Assembly: GCA_900552255.1 (NCBI GenBank)
Contig: URZF01000112.1
Span: 1 to 5,277 of the forward strand
DNA length: 5,277 nt
Direction of reading: 5' to 3'
Source: an uncultured Eubacteriales bacterium
GTDB taxonomy: Bacteria > Bacillota > Clostridia > Oscillospirales > CAG-272
The position numbers and the translations under genes were made by a program. The notes beneath the pieces were generated by a model. It was given only the letters and a program-made list of their open reading frames with translations, did no database searches and had not been told where the DNA came from. Of this stretch, positions 1 through 5,277 are shown piece by piece. Positions within the stretch are counted from its first letter, which is position 1; each line of letters starts with the position of its first letter.

Positions 1-230
1 CAGACGATGAGTCCCGCCGCGGTCGGTATCAGGAACCCGCAGGAATAGAAGAACGAAACACTCGAGACCCGCCCCCCGGCGAGCGCCCGCATATATGAAA
101 GCTGCGCCAGAACGGTGAATACCGCGTAAAGCAGTCCGAGCGCCAGCGTAAACACCCATGTGTCGGAAAAAATCAGAACCGGTATCAGAATCGCGATGCA
201 GACGACAGCGGTGATGATTCTTTTGAGCAT
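1..230 (-). CDS. cdsA: Phosphatidate cytidylyltransferase (CDP-diacylglycerol synthase), N-terminal 76 codons only
   Basis: The product would be an integral membrane enzyme that makes CDP-diacylglycerol from CTP and phosphatidic acid, the branch point for phospholipid synthesis. Only the N-terminus is in the window; the gene runs off the left edge, so the C-terminal catalytic signature cannot be seen. The fragment begins MLKRIITAVVCIAILIPVLI, with a positively charged start and then a hydrophobic helix, as is usual for CdsA; a second hydrophobic stretch follows at about residues 24-42 and a third starts near residue 59. The start ATG (228-230) lies 3 bases after the uppS stop. Its GGAGG site (complement of 241-245) lies inside the last uppS codons with a 10-base spacer, which suggests translational coupling. 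The name rests on the N-terminal pattern plus position after uppS, the standard order; the visible part alone would not exclude another membrane protein. Confidence 0.78.
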   Translation of the reverse strand, partial: MLKRIITAVVCIAILIPVLIFSDTWVFTLALGLLYAVFTVLAQLSYMRALAGGRVSSVSFFYSCGFLIPTAAGLIV

Positions 231-233
231 AGT

Positions 234-881
234 CTATATTCCTCCGTATCTTCTGTTTCTATGATAGAATCTGTCGATGATGTCGTCGACCTCTCCGGTA
301 GTAAAATCCGGCCACAGGGTGTCGGTAAAAAACAGCTCGGCATAGGCGGACTGCCAAAGAAGAAAATTGGACAAGCGCATTTCTCCGCCGGTGCGGACAA
401 TGAGATCCGGAGGCGGCACGACGCCCGAATAGATGGTATCGGTGATGTCCTGTTCCGACAGCGTCCTCTTGCCGCGGCGAATGAGAGAATTGACGGCGTC
501 TACGATTTCTCCCCTTCCGCCATAGTTTATGGCAACACAAAGAATTTTAGAACGCGAGGCGGTCAGATGCTCCACCTCGGCCATTTCCCTTTTCATGCTA
601 TCGTCGAATACATCCCGGTTGCCGATAAACAGTACGCGCACATCATTTTTCTCAAAATCCCGCTCGGCCTCCTTGATATAGTCGCGAAAAAGCTTCATGA
701 TAGTATCGACTTCATTTTGCGGGCGTTTCCAATTTTCCGTGGAAAACGCATACACGGTAACGCAGTCGATCCCTCTTTCCGAACAGTGACGTATGATTTC
801 CCTGAATTTCTTTGCGCCTGCCGAATGACCGTATTCGCGCGGCATAAGCCGCTTTTTTGCCCACCTGCCGTTGCCGTCCAT
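234..881 (-). CDS. uppS: Undecaprenyl diphosphate synthase (cis-prenyltransferase); 5' end probably frameshifted
   Basis: This cytosolic enzyme condenses isopentenyl diphosphate onto farnesyl diphosphate in cis to make the C55 lipid carrier for peptidoglycan and other wall polymers. Numbering from the ATG at 881 (215 residues), family signatures are MDGNGRWAKKR (1-11, with the catalytic Asp and diphosphate-binding loop), GHSAG (18-22), YAFSTENWKRP (44-54), INYGGR (118-123), RTGGEMRLSNFLLWQSAYAE (163-182) and WPDF (190-193). The family normally has a first beta strand before MDGNGRW (His-Ile/Val-Ala-Ile-Ile). Here the same frame encodes RHIAFI just upstream (882-899), but that frame closes at a TGA (918-920) and has no ATG, GTG or TTG start. 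ATG 881 also lacks a ribosome site. A well-spaced GGAG and ATG exist at 937 in another frame. One added A in the run at 914-918 would give 234 residues, a normal family length. So 881 is the longest uninterrupted call but probably not the native start. Confidence 0.95.
   Translation of the reverse strand: MDGNGRWAKKRLMPREYGHSAGAKKFREIIRHCSERGIDCVTVYAFSTENWKRPQNEVDTIMKLFRDYIKEAERDFEKNDVRVLFIGNRDVFDDSMKREMAEVEHLTASRSKILCVAINYGGRGEIVDAVNSLIRRGKRTLSEQDITDTIYSGVVPPPDLIVRTGGEMRLSNFLLWQSAYAELFFTDTLWPDFTTGEVDDIIDRFYHRNRRYGGI
241..245 (-). promoter_or_regulatory. Ribosome binding site of cdsA, inside the uppS coding end
   Basis: GGAGG on the minus strand, 10 bases before the cdsA ATG. It is read as part of the final Tyr-Gly-Gly-Ile codons of uppS, so ribosomes finishing uppS uncover or reuse it. 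Confidence 0.7.
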
Positions 882-942
882 GATAAAAGCGATATGGCGT
901 ATTCCGTTCCGTCTTTTTCATTTTGTGAAATGCCCATATAGA

Positions 943-946
943 CTCC
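943..946 (-). promoter_or_regulatory. Likely native ribosome binding site of uppS, serving ATG 935-937
   Basis: GGAG on the minus strand lies 5 bases before an ATG at 937. The reading frame from that ATG (MGISQNEK...) is not the uppS frame as the sequence stands; a single extra base in the following A5 run would join them. No comparable site precedes the in-frame ATG at 881. Confidence 0.6.
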
Positions 947-970
947 GATTCCTGAAAATTTTCAAGTCTT

Positions 971-1002
971 ATCAAAAATCAACCGCCTTTTTCAAGGCGG
1001 TT
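971..1002 (-). terminator. Stem-loop with T-tract between frr and uppS (terminator or attenuator)
   Basis: On the minus strand the arms AACCGCCTT and AAGGCGGTT (981-989 and 994-1002) form a perfect 9-bp stem closed by a GAAA tetraloop, followed by GATTTTTGAT. It begins 19 bases after the frr stop and points in the direction of transcription. No T-tract is present on the other side, so it works only for minus-strand transcripts. The five-base T run is short and interrupted, and uppS-cdsA has no obvious promoter of its own, so partial termination or an mRNA-processing or stability role is more likely than a complete stop. Confidence 0.65.
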
Positions 1003-1020
1003 GGCATGATGGCTTCAACG

Positions 1021-1575
1021 TCAAATCTCCATGATTTCTTTTACCTTGCCCGCTGTTACCGCATCTACTTTCTTCACATAGGAATCGGTAAGCTCCTGAA
1101 CCTGTTTTTCGGAGGCTTTCTGCTCGTCCTCGGTCATTTCGGAATTCTTCTTCATGGCCTTGCATTTGTCATTCGCATCGCGGCGGATGTTTCGAATGGC
1201 GACCTTGATTTCCTCGCCCTTGGATTCTACCTCTTTCTTTTTCTGCTTACGGGTTTCCTCCGTCATCGGCGGAAATGCGAGCCGGATCGATTTACCGTCG
1301 TTCTGCGGGTTGATTCCGAGGTCGCTTTCATTGATCGCTTTTTCGATGGAGCGAAGCGTCGTCGCATCCCACGGCGTGATCATGAGCGTTCTCGGATCGG
1401 TCGCTTTGACCTCCGCCATTTGAGAAATCTGCGTGGGAGAGCCGTAATAATCGACCATGATCTTGTTCAAAACCACCGGGGTCGCTCTTCCAAGGCGAAT
1501 GGAATCGAGCTCGGATTCATAGGAAGAGATTGCTTTCTGCATTTTGCTTTCAAATTCTTTTACGTCAAGTTTCAT
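1021..1575 (-). CDS. frr: Ribosome recycling factor
   Basis: RRF acts with EF-G to split the post-termination ribosome after peptide release. The 184-residue length is typical for the family (about 185). The sequence shows the two-domain layout: an N-terminal helix (about 1-28), IRLGRATP at 26-33, the small beta-rich domain (about 31-104, including [14 protein letters not shown] and ITPWD), the hinge [16 protein letters not shown] (84-99), then two long charged helices containing [12 protein letters not shown] (125-136), the most conserved RRF segment. The start ATG overlaps the pyrH stop in the sequence ATGA (1572-1575), and a full AGGAGG (complement of 1585-1590) sits 9 bases upstream inside the last pyrH codons. 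This fixes the start and indicates translational coupling to pyrH. A stem-loop follows the stop codon. Nothing essential appears to be missing. Confidence 0.98.
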   Translation of the reverse strand: MKLDVKEFESKMQKAISSYESELDSIRLGRATPVVLNKIMVDYYGSPTQISQMAEVKATDPRTLMITPWDATTLRSIEKAINESDLGINPQNDGKSIRLAFPPMTEETRKQKKKEVESKGEEIKVAIRNIRRDANDKCKAMKKNSEMTEDEQKASEKQVQELTDSYVKKVDAVTAGKVKEIMEI

Positions 1576-2297
1576 TTTCTTGTACCTCCTACAATCGTAC
1601 CGATTTTCTCACCGGTAACGGCTTTTATAATATTTTCCGGATCATCCAGTCCGAAAAGCAGAATCGGAATATGGTTTTCCATGCTGAACGAGGTCGCCGT
1701 AAAATCCAAAACCCGCAGTCCTTCGCGAAGGATATCGATATATTCGATGCTGTCGATTTTCTTTGCCTCCGGATCCAGCTTCGGATCCGCCGTGTAGACG
1801 CCGTCGACATTTTTGGCGAGAAGGACGATGTCAGCTCCGATCTCGGCCGCTCTGAGCACCGCCGCGGTATCCGTTGAAAAATACGGGCTTCCGATGCCGC
1901 ATCCGAAAATCACGACACGCCCCTTTTTCAGATGAGAGATCGCTTTGTTGCGGATATACGGCTCCGCGCACTCTCTCATTTCAATCGCCGTCATGACACG
2001 GGTTTCGGTTCCGAGCTTCTCAAACGTATCCTGAAGCGCGAGGCAGTTGATAACGGTCGCGAGCATTCCCATGTGGTCGGCGCGCGTTCTGTCCATTCCC
2101 GCGCCCTGTCTGCCGCGCCAGATATTGCCCGCGCCGACGACGATGCTGACCTGCGTTCCCATGTCCACGCATGTTTTGATAACGGTGCATACCTTTTCCA
2201 AAAAAGCATAATTGAGAATCCCCTCGGCGCCTGCGGAAAGCGCCTCGCCGGACAGCTTGATGAGCACCCTCTTATATAACGGCTTTTTCTCCTCCAT
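1572..2297 (-). CDS. pyrH: Uridylate kinase (UMP kinase), bacterial hexameric type
   Basis: The enzyme phosphorylates UMP to UDP with ATP, in the cytosol, for RNA, DNA and sugar-nucleotide synthesis; it belongs to the amino-acid-kinase fold and is allosterically controlled in bacteria. With the ATG at 2297 the protein has 241 residues, a normal length. Visible signatures: [12 protein letters not shown] (9-20, phosphate-binding Lys and Gly), [10 protein letters not shown] (53-62), [12 protein letters not shown] (73-84, UMP-binding Asp74), [16 protein letters not shown] (141-156) and [10 protein letters not shown] (163-172). The reading frame stays open upstream to 2543, but that part overlaps the transporter gene and the promoter, while AGGAGG lies 5 bases before 2297, so the internal ATG is the start. 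The stop overlaps the frr start by four bases. The loop that normally reads GTGNP reads GIGSP (134-138): the conserved Thr and Asn are Ile135 and Ser137. Otherwise the protein looks intact. Confidence 0.98.
   Translation of the reverse strand: MEEKKPLYKRVLIKLSGEALSAGAEGILNYAFLEKVCTVIKTCVDMGTQVSIVVGAGNIWRGRQGAGMDRTRADHMGMLATVINCLALQDTFEKLGTETRVMTAIEMRECAEPYIRNKAISHLKKGRVVIFGCGIGSPYFSTDTAAVLRAAEIGADIVLLAKNVDGVYTADPKLDPEAKKIDSIEYIDILREGLRVLDFTATSFSMENHIPILLFGLDDPENIIKAVTGEKIGTIVGGTRK
1585..1590 (-). promoter_or_regulatory. Ribosome binding site of frr, within the pyrH 3' end
   Basis: Full consensus AGGAGG on the minus strand, 9 bases before the frr ATG. It is formed by the Val-Gly-Gly codons near the PyrH C-terminus, so it is translated as pyrH and used by frr. 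Confidence 0.85.
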
Positions 2298-2302
2298 AAA
2301 GT

Positions 2303-2308
2303 CCTCCT
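2303..2308 (-). promoter_or_regulatory. Ribosome binding site that fixes the pyrH start
   Basis: AGGAGG on the minus strand, 5 bases before the ATG at 2295-2297. It chooses this start over upstream in-frame ATG codons, which have no such site and lie upstream of or within the promoter. Confidence 0.85.
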
Positions 2309-2335
2309 GCGTCTCTATATATTCATTCACATAAT

Positions 2336-2364
2336 ATATTACCTTAAAATGTCGGATTTGTAAA
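2336..2364 (-). promoter_or_regulatory. Predicted sigma-A-type promoter of the pyrH operon
   Basis: On the minus strand, TTTACA (complement of 2359-2364, 5 of 6 to the -35 consensus) is separated by exactly 17 bases from TAATAT (complement of 2336-2341, 4 of 6 to the -10 consensus). Transcription would start near 2329, giving a leader of about 30 bases before the pyrH ATG that contains the AGGAGG. It lies in the only intergenic gap over 100 bases and fits a transcription unit starting at pyrH. The palindrome AATATATT occurs twice here (2363-2370 and 2333-2340), overlapping both promoter elements. Confidence 0.6.
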
Positions 2365-2375
2365 TATATTTTCCG

Positions 2376-2394
2376 AAATTCAATTTTTGAATTT
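2376..2394. repeat. AT-rich inverted repeat just upstream of the pyrH promoter
   Basis: AAATTCAA (2376-2383) and TTGAATTT (2387-2394) are perfect 8-bp arms with a 3-base loop, ending 12 bases upstream of the -35 element. No T-tract follows on either strand, so it is a poor terminator for the transporter gene. It could be a regulator-binding dyad or simply AT-rich sequence. The rest of the 2298-2425 gap holds only the promoter and leader. Confidence 0.4.
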
Positions 2395-2425
2395 ACATAG
2401 AGAGGCCAAAAGCCGTAATATGTCG

Positions 2426-4930
2426 TCATTCGACGGATTTCAAGGATTCCGTCATGCTGATTTTGTCGAGCTTGGGCTTCATGGCGAAGCTTGCAATGAT
2501 GGAAAAGGCAAAGGTGAGAAGGAATGCGAAAAGATAGCTCCATACCGATACGGACCTTCCGAACATCACAATGTCGATTTCAGCGGTTGTGATGACAAAT
2601 GCCGTGAGCAGCCGTCCGCCGAGGAGTCCAAACGCGGAGCCGATCAAGGTCAGAACGATATTTTCACGGAAAATATACATGGATACTTCCCTGTCGCGGA
2701 AGCCGAGCACCTTGAGTGTGGCGATTTCCCGGATTCGTTCGGATATGTTGATGTTGGTCAGATTGTAAAGCACGACGAATGCGAGCGCGCCGGCGGAGAT
2801 GATGAGGACCAGCACAACGGAATTCAAAATCCCCATGATGCCGGAAAATGTTTCCATGATCGTAGAAGAACGCGTCAAGGAGAGAATGTTGTCGTTCTCA
2901 AGAACGGCGGAAACCAGCGCATCCTCGTCCGGAACGTCATAACGCAGCATCAGACAGTTCGGCGAAGGCTCCTCGCCGATATATGTGCGATAGGCGTTCC
3001 CCGACATGTAAACATAATGGTAAACGTAATTTTCCGTTATCGCCGTCACCGGGACCCGGACGGTTCGTTCATCCGAAATCTTGACGGTTATAGTATCTCC
3101 CTGCGAGATACCAAGCAAAGAGGCCAGCTTTTCCGTGATGACGGCGCCGTCGTCATTCAAAGAAAGCGATTCATGTCCGCGCCTTGTCCGGAAAGTGATC
3201 ATTTCGGAAAGCACCGCCGAATCCTCCGCCGTCAAGAGATTGATCTCGATTTCGCTTTCTCCATTCAAGGCGGAATAGGTTTTCTGCATGACCATCGTGC
3301 TGCCGTATTCTTTGTCAAAGGAAGCGACCGTGCTGTTGATACGGGAAATGCTTTCGCTGTCGCCTGCATCGTCCAGTACGACAAGGGCATCATAATGCCA
3401 CAGATCGTTGTATTGCAGTCCGACGATGTCGCTGATGGAGTCTTTCAGTCCAAATCCGGTCAGAATCAGGGCTGTGCAGCCGGCGATTCCGATCGACGTC
3501 ATCAGCATGCGCTTTTTATACCGGAAAATATTTCTTGCAGAAACCTTTCCGGTGAAATTCAGCATGTTCCACAAGGTCGGGATTTTTTCGATCCAAACCT
3601 TTTTGCCCTTAGGCGGCGTTCCGGGACGCATCAGCCTCGACGGAAGCTCTCTCGCATAAGCCTTTACGGTGAACCATACCGTAACGGCGATACAGACGAC
3701 TGCGGCCAAAACGCTTGGAATGGCGATGCTCCAAACGAACGGCGTCGGCGAATAGGGTATCTGATATAAGATACTGTATGCGTTCATGATGACCTTGGGC
3801 AGCAGAACAAAGCCGATGATAACGCCGACCACGGCGCCGCCGACCGTCGCGGTCAGCGCATACAGCATATATTTTTTTACGACGGCGGCATTGCGATAGC
3901 CCAGAGCCTTGATAGTACCGATCTGTGTGCGGTCGTCCTCTACCATTCTCGCCATCGTGGTGAGAGAAACCAGCATGGCGACAAGGAGAAAGAAAACCGG
4001 AAATATTTTTGCGATATTGTCCATTCGCTCGGCATTCTGTCCATATTCGGTATAGGCTGGATTGGCATCTCTGCCGAACACATAGTATTCCGGCTCCTTC
4101 AGTTCGGCGATGGCCTCCTCCGCTTCGGCGATCTTTTCTTCCGCGTCTGCGATTTCCGCATCTGCCTTTTCCACCTCAGCGAGAAACTTTTCATTCTCCT
4201 CATTGTATTTCGCAAGATTTTCCTCATATTCGGCAAGGCCTTCACTGTAATCCACCTCGGCTTCGGCGATTTCTCTCTCCGCCTCGGCAAACTGCTCCTC
4301 CGCTTCCGCCTTTCTGATCGGCAGCTCATGGCGTGCGCGATTGAATTCCATGATGGCATCGTCAAGTTCCTGTCTCGCATTTGTAAGCTGCCTATACGAC
4401 TTATCAAGCGTCACCTTCGCCGCGGCAAGCTGAGCGGAAAGCGTCTCATATTGAGCCTTGGCAGCGACGACACGCGGATCGTCCTCGCCGTAGATCGCCG
4501 TCATTGCGGCGATCGCTTCCTTCAACTGGTCTGCCGCCGCGACGCCTGCCTCATACTCCGCGGCGCCTTCTTCATATTTTTCCATTCCCTTTCGGTAGGA
4601 ATACTCATAATCCGCAATGGTGTTCTGCGCTTCTTTGATTTGAGCTTCGGCGTCGGCGATTTCCTTTTCGTATTCCGCTCTTTTTTCCGAGAGTTCGGTT
4701 TTGCCGTCCGTGATTTTTTGCTCGGCGTCTTTCAGCTTTTCCTCGGCTTCCTCCAGCTTGATTTTTGCGTCGTACAGCTTGAGCCTGGCGTCGGAAACCT
4801 CCGTATCATAGCGGGCCTGCGCGTCGGCAAGCTCGGCTTTCGCGCGTTCCAGCTCTTCCTCGGCATCCGCTTTAATTTCCTGCAAGCGGATAAAGGTCCG
4901 TCCGCCCAGTCTGCATCCACGGCGGAACAC
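2426..4930 (-). CDS. FtsX/MacB-type ABC transporter permease with coiled-coil domain, 5' end missing
   Basis: The product is a membrane subunit of an ABC transporter that would need a separate ATPase; the substrate cannot be told. Numbering from the GTG at 4930 (834 residues): about 16-280 is an Ala/Glu/Lys-rich extracellular coiled coil; membrane segments lie near 305-326, 355-378 and 402-424 (first FtsX core, with [12 protein letters not shown]), 473-494, then an extracellular domain (about 500-695), and 702-724, 757-780 and 795-816 (second core, with [17 protein letters not shown]). Permeases of this type normally begin with another membrane helix and a few hundred extracellular residues before the coiled coil. 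Here the first 14 or so residues come from the structured repeat, the frame closes at TAA 4997-4999, and no ribosome site precedes the GTG. Homologous-looking sequence starts near 4894. It is therefore a truncated gene, a pseudogene, or an assembly chimera. Its 3' end is intact, 128 bases before pyrH. Confidence 0.85.
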   Translation of the reverse strand: MFRRGCRLGGRTFIRLQEIKADAEEELERAKAELADAQARYDTEVSDARLKLYDAKIKLEEAEEKLKDAEQKITDGKTELSEKRAEYEKEIADAEAQIKEAQNTIADYEYSYRKGMEKYEEGAAEYEAGVAAADQLKEAIAAMTAIYGEDDPRVVAAKAQYETLSAQLAAAKVTLDKSYRQLTNARQELDDAIMEFNRARHELPIRKAEAEEQFAEAEREIAEAEVDYSEGLAEYEENLAKYNEENEKFLAEVEKADAEIADAEEKIAEAEEAIAELKEPEYYVFGRDANPAYTEYGQNAERMDNIAKIFPVFFLLVAMLVSLTTMARMVEDDRTQIGTIKALGYRNAAVVKKYMLYALTATVGGAVVGVIIGFVLLPKVIMNAYSILYQIPYSPTPFVWSIAIPSVLAAVVCIAVTVWFTVKAYARELPSRLMRPGTPPKGKKVWIEKIPTLWNMLNFTGKVSARNIFRYKKRMLMTSIGIAGCTALILTGFGLKDSISDIVGLQYNDLWHYDALVVLDDAGDSESISRINSTVASFDKEYGSTMVMQKTYSALNGESEIEINLLTAEDSAVLSEMITFRTRRGHESLSLNDDGAVITEKLASLLGISQGDTITVKISDERTVRVPVTAITENYVYHYVYMSGNAYRTYIGEEPSPNCLMLRYDVPDEDALVSAVLENDNILSLTRSSTIMETFSGIMGILNSVVLVLIISAGALAFVVLYNLTNINISERIREIATLKVLGFRDREVSMYIFRENIVLTLIGSAFGLLGGRLLTAFVITTAEIDIVMFGRSVSVWSYLFAFLLTFAFSIIASFAMKPKLDKISMTESLKSVE

Positions 4931-5277
4931 GCCGAACGGGCGGTGAGTGCAATCCGGGCACTCTTGCGCCTGCGGGCACGGAGTTTCCAGCAGCAGTTAC
5001 TCTCCGCACGGCGAGTGGTGGCCTGTGCGAGCTCTGCGAGCACTGCAACACCTTTCGAGCCGTGGGTGTATGCTTCCCAGTAGCACGATGAGAGTCCGAG
5101 ACGGGAGTCTCGGCGACTCTTTTCGTCGTTTTCTCGTCGGTGAGAAAACGACATATCTTTCTCCTTTATCAAAGGAGAAACGTGTTCTTTTCTTTGCGAA
5201 AAGAAAAGAACGAAAAGAAACCGCGAACGTACCGTTCGATCGTTTGTGCGAGCCGGGAACTTCTCCTGTCGGCTCCC
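4895..5277. repeat. Structured repeat-like segment abutting the truncated permease gene; no protein gene supported
   Basis: From about 4895 to the right edge the character changes abruptly: the Glu/Ala coiled-coil coding pattern stops, no frame gives a credible protein, and inverted repeats become dense. Inner dyads include TCCGCC/GGCGGA (4901-4906 and 4921-4926) and GAGTGC/GCACTC (4945-4950 and 4958-4963), followed by the hairpin array at 5091-5275. The left boundary is set only by where the permease-like sequence begins (…RLQEIKAD) and is uncertain by some 15 bases. No terminal inverted repeat, target duplication or transposase can be shown because the right end is outside the window. It could be a dispersed non-coding element, part of a larger mobile element, or a structured RNA. 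That it is multicopy is inference. Confidence 0.55.
5091..5275. repeat. Array of six consecutive hairpins
   Basis: In order on the plus strand. H1, 5091-5120: arms CCGAGAC/GTCTCGG, loop GGGA, extended by AGAGT/ACTCT across a 2-base bulge. H2, 5125-5152: GTCGTTTTCTC/GAGAAAACGAC, 11 perfect pairs, 6-base loop. H3, 5158-5180: TTTCTCCTTT/AAAGGAGAAA, 10 perfect pairs, loop ATC. H4, 5184-5211: GTTCTTTTCTTT/AAAGAAAAGAAC, 12 perfect pairs, loop GCGA. H5, 5224-5238: CGAACG/CGTTCG, loop TAC. H6, 5250-5275: GAGCCG/CGGCTC, 14-base loop. The spacers are only 4, 5, 3, 12 and 11 bases, so most of the 185 bases can be paired. The stems differ in sequence, so this is not a simple tandem repeat. H1 is followed by TTTT on the plus strand and might terminate plus-strand transcripts. 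Confidence 0.85.

Noticed and set aside
953..964. Perfect 12-bp palindrome TGAAAATTTTCA upstream of uppS
   Set aside because: It has no loop, is AT-rich, and has no associated promoter; TTGAAA here pairs only with a poor -10 that would overlap the start codon.
871..1797. Plus-strand open frame of 308 codons across uppS, frr and pyrH
   Set aside because: It crosses three well-identified minus-strand genes and their gaps and shows no independent coding signal.
2376..2394. Rho-independent terminator of the permease gene
   Set aside because: The stem is entirely AT-rich apart from two pairs and is not followed by a T-tract on either strand.
2298..2543. N-terminal extension of PyrH to an ATG at 2543
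   Set aside because: It would overlap the permease gene and the promoter, is not PyrH-like, and the AGGAGG before 2297 marks the real start.
2387..3769. Long plus-strand open frame of 460 codons
   Set aside because: It lies antisense to the permease gene, has no family-like motifs or hydrophobic pattern of its own, and no ribosome site. It is a shadow of the minus-strand codon usage.
4732..5154. Minus-strand frame from the ATG at 5154 with a GGAG upstream
   Set aside because: The translation is Arg/Ser/Ala/Cys-rich with no recognisable domain, passes through hairpin sequence, and then reads the permease coiled coil out of frame. The GGAG is explained by the H3 palindrome.
5091..5277. CRISPR array or integron attC-type cassette
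   Set aside because: The hairpins have different sequences, there are no equal-length spacers, and no cas or integrase gene is present.

Overview
The window looks like a piece of a Gram-positive, Bacillota/Clostridia-type chromosome of roughly balanced GC content. The evidence is the strong AGGAGG-type ribosome binding sites, the pyrH-frr-uppS-cdsA gene order, and a large FtsX-type permease with a coiled-coil insertion of the kind common in Clostridia. All recognisable genes are on the minus strand, so the biological reading order runs from high to low coordinates.

Region by region, in transcription order. (1) About 4895-5277: no gene. This is a structured, repeat-like segment with at least six consecutive short-loop hairpins between 5091 and 5275 and further dyads down to about 4901. 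(2) 2426-4930: the C-terminal three quarters of a large FtsX/MacB-type ABC transporter permease (coiled coil plus seven predicted membrane segments). Its expected N-terminal membrane anchor and first extracellular part are absent; the structured segment stands in their place, so the gene is interrupted, or the sequence is a chimera at a repeat. (3) 2298-2425: an AT-rich intergenic region with a good sigma-A-type promoter. (4) 1572-2297 pyrH (UMP kinase) and 1021-1575 frr (ribosome recycling factor) overlap by ATGA. (5) 938-1020: a gap with a stem-loop and T-tract that may attenuate transcription. (6) uppS (undecaprenyl diphosphate synthase), whose 5' end appears frameshifted in an A5 run. (7) The first 76 codons of cdsA (CDP-diacylglycerol synthase), running off the left edge.

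The pyrH-frr-uppS-cdsA cluster is a conserved housekeeping operon joining pyrimidine nucleotide supply, ribosome recycling, the undecaprenyl carrier for wall synthesis and phospholipid precursor synthesis. The rpsB-tsf pair that often precedes pyrH is not here; pyrH has its own promoter directly after the transporter gene.

The points most worth a second look are the hairpin array that truncates the transporter, the likely one-base indel at the start of uppS, and two substitutions in a normally conserved nucleotide-binding loop of PyrH. I found no CRISPR array, tRNA, rRNA, transposase or phage gene.
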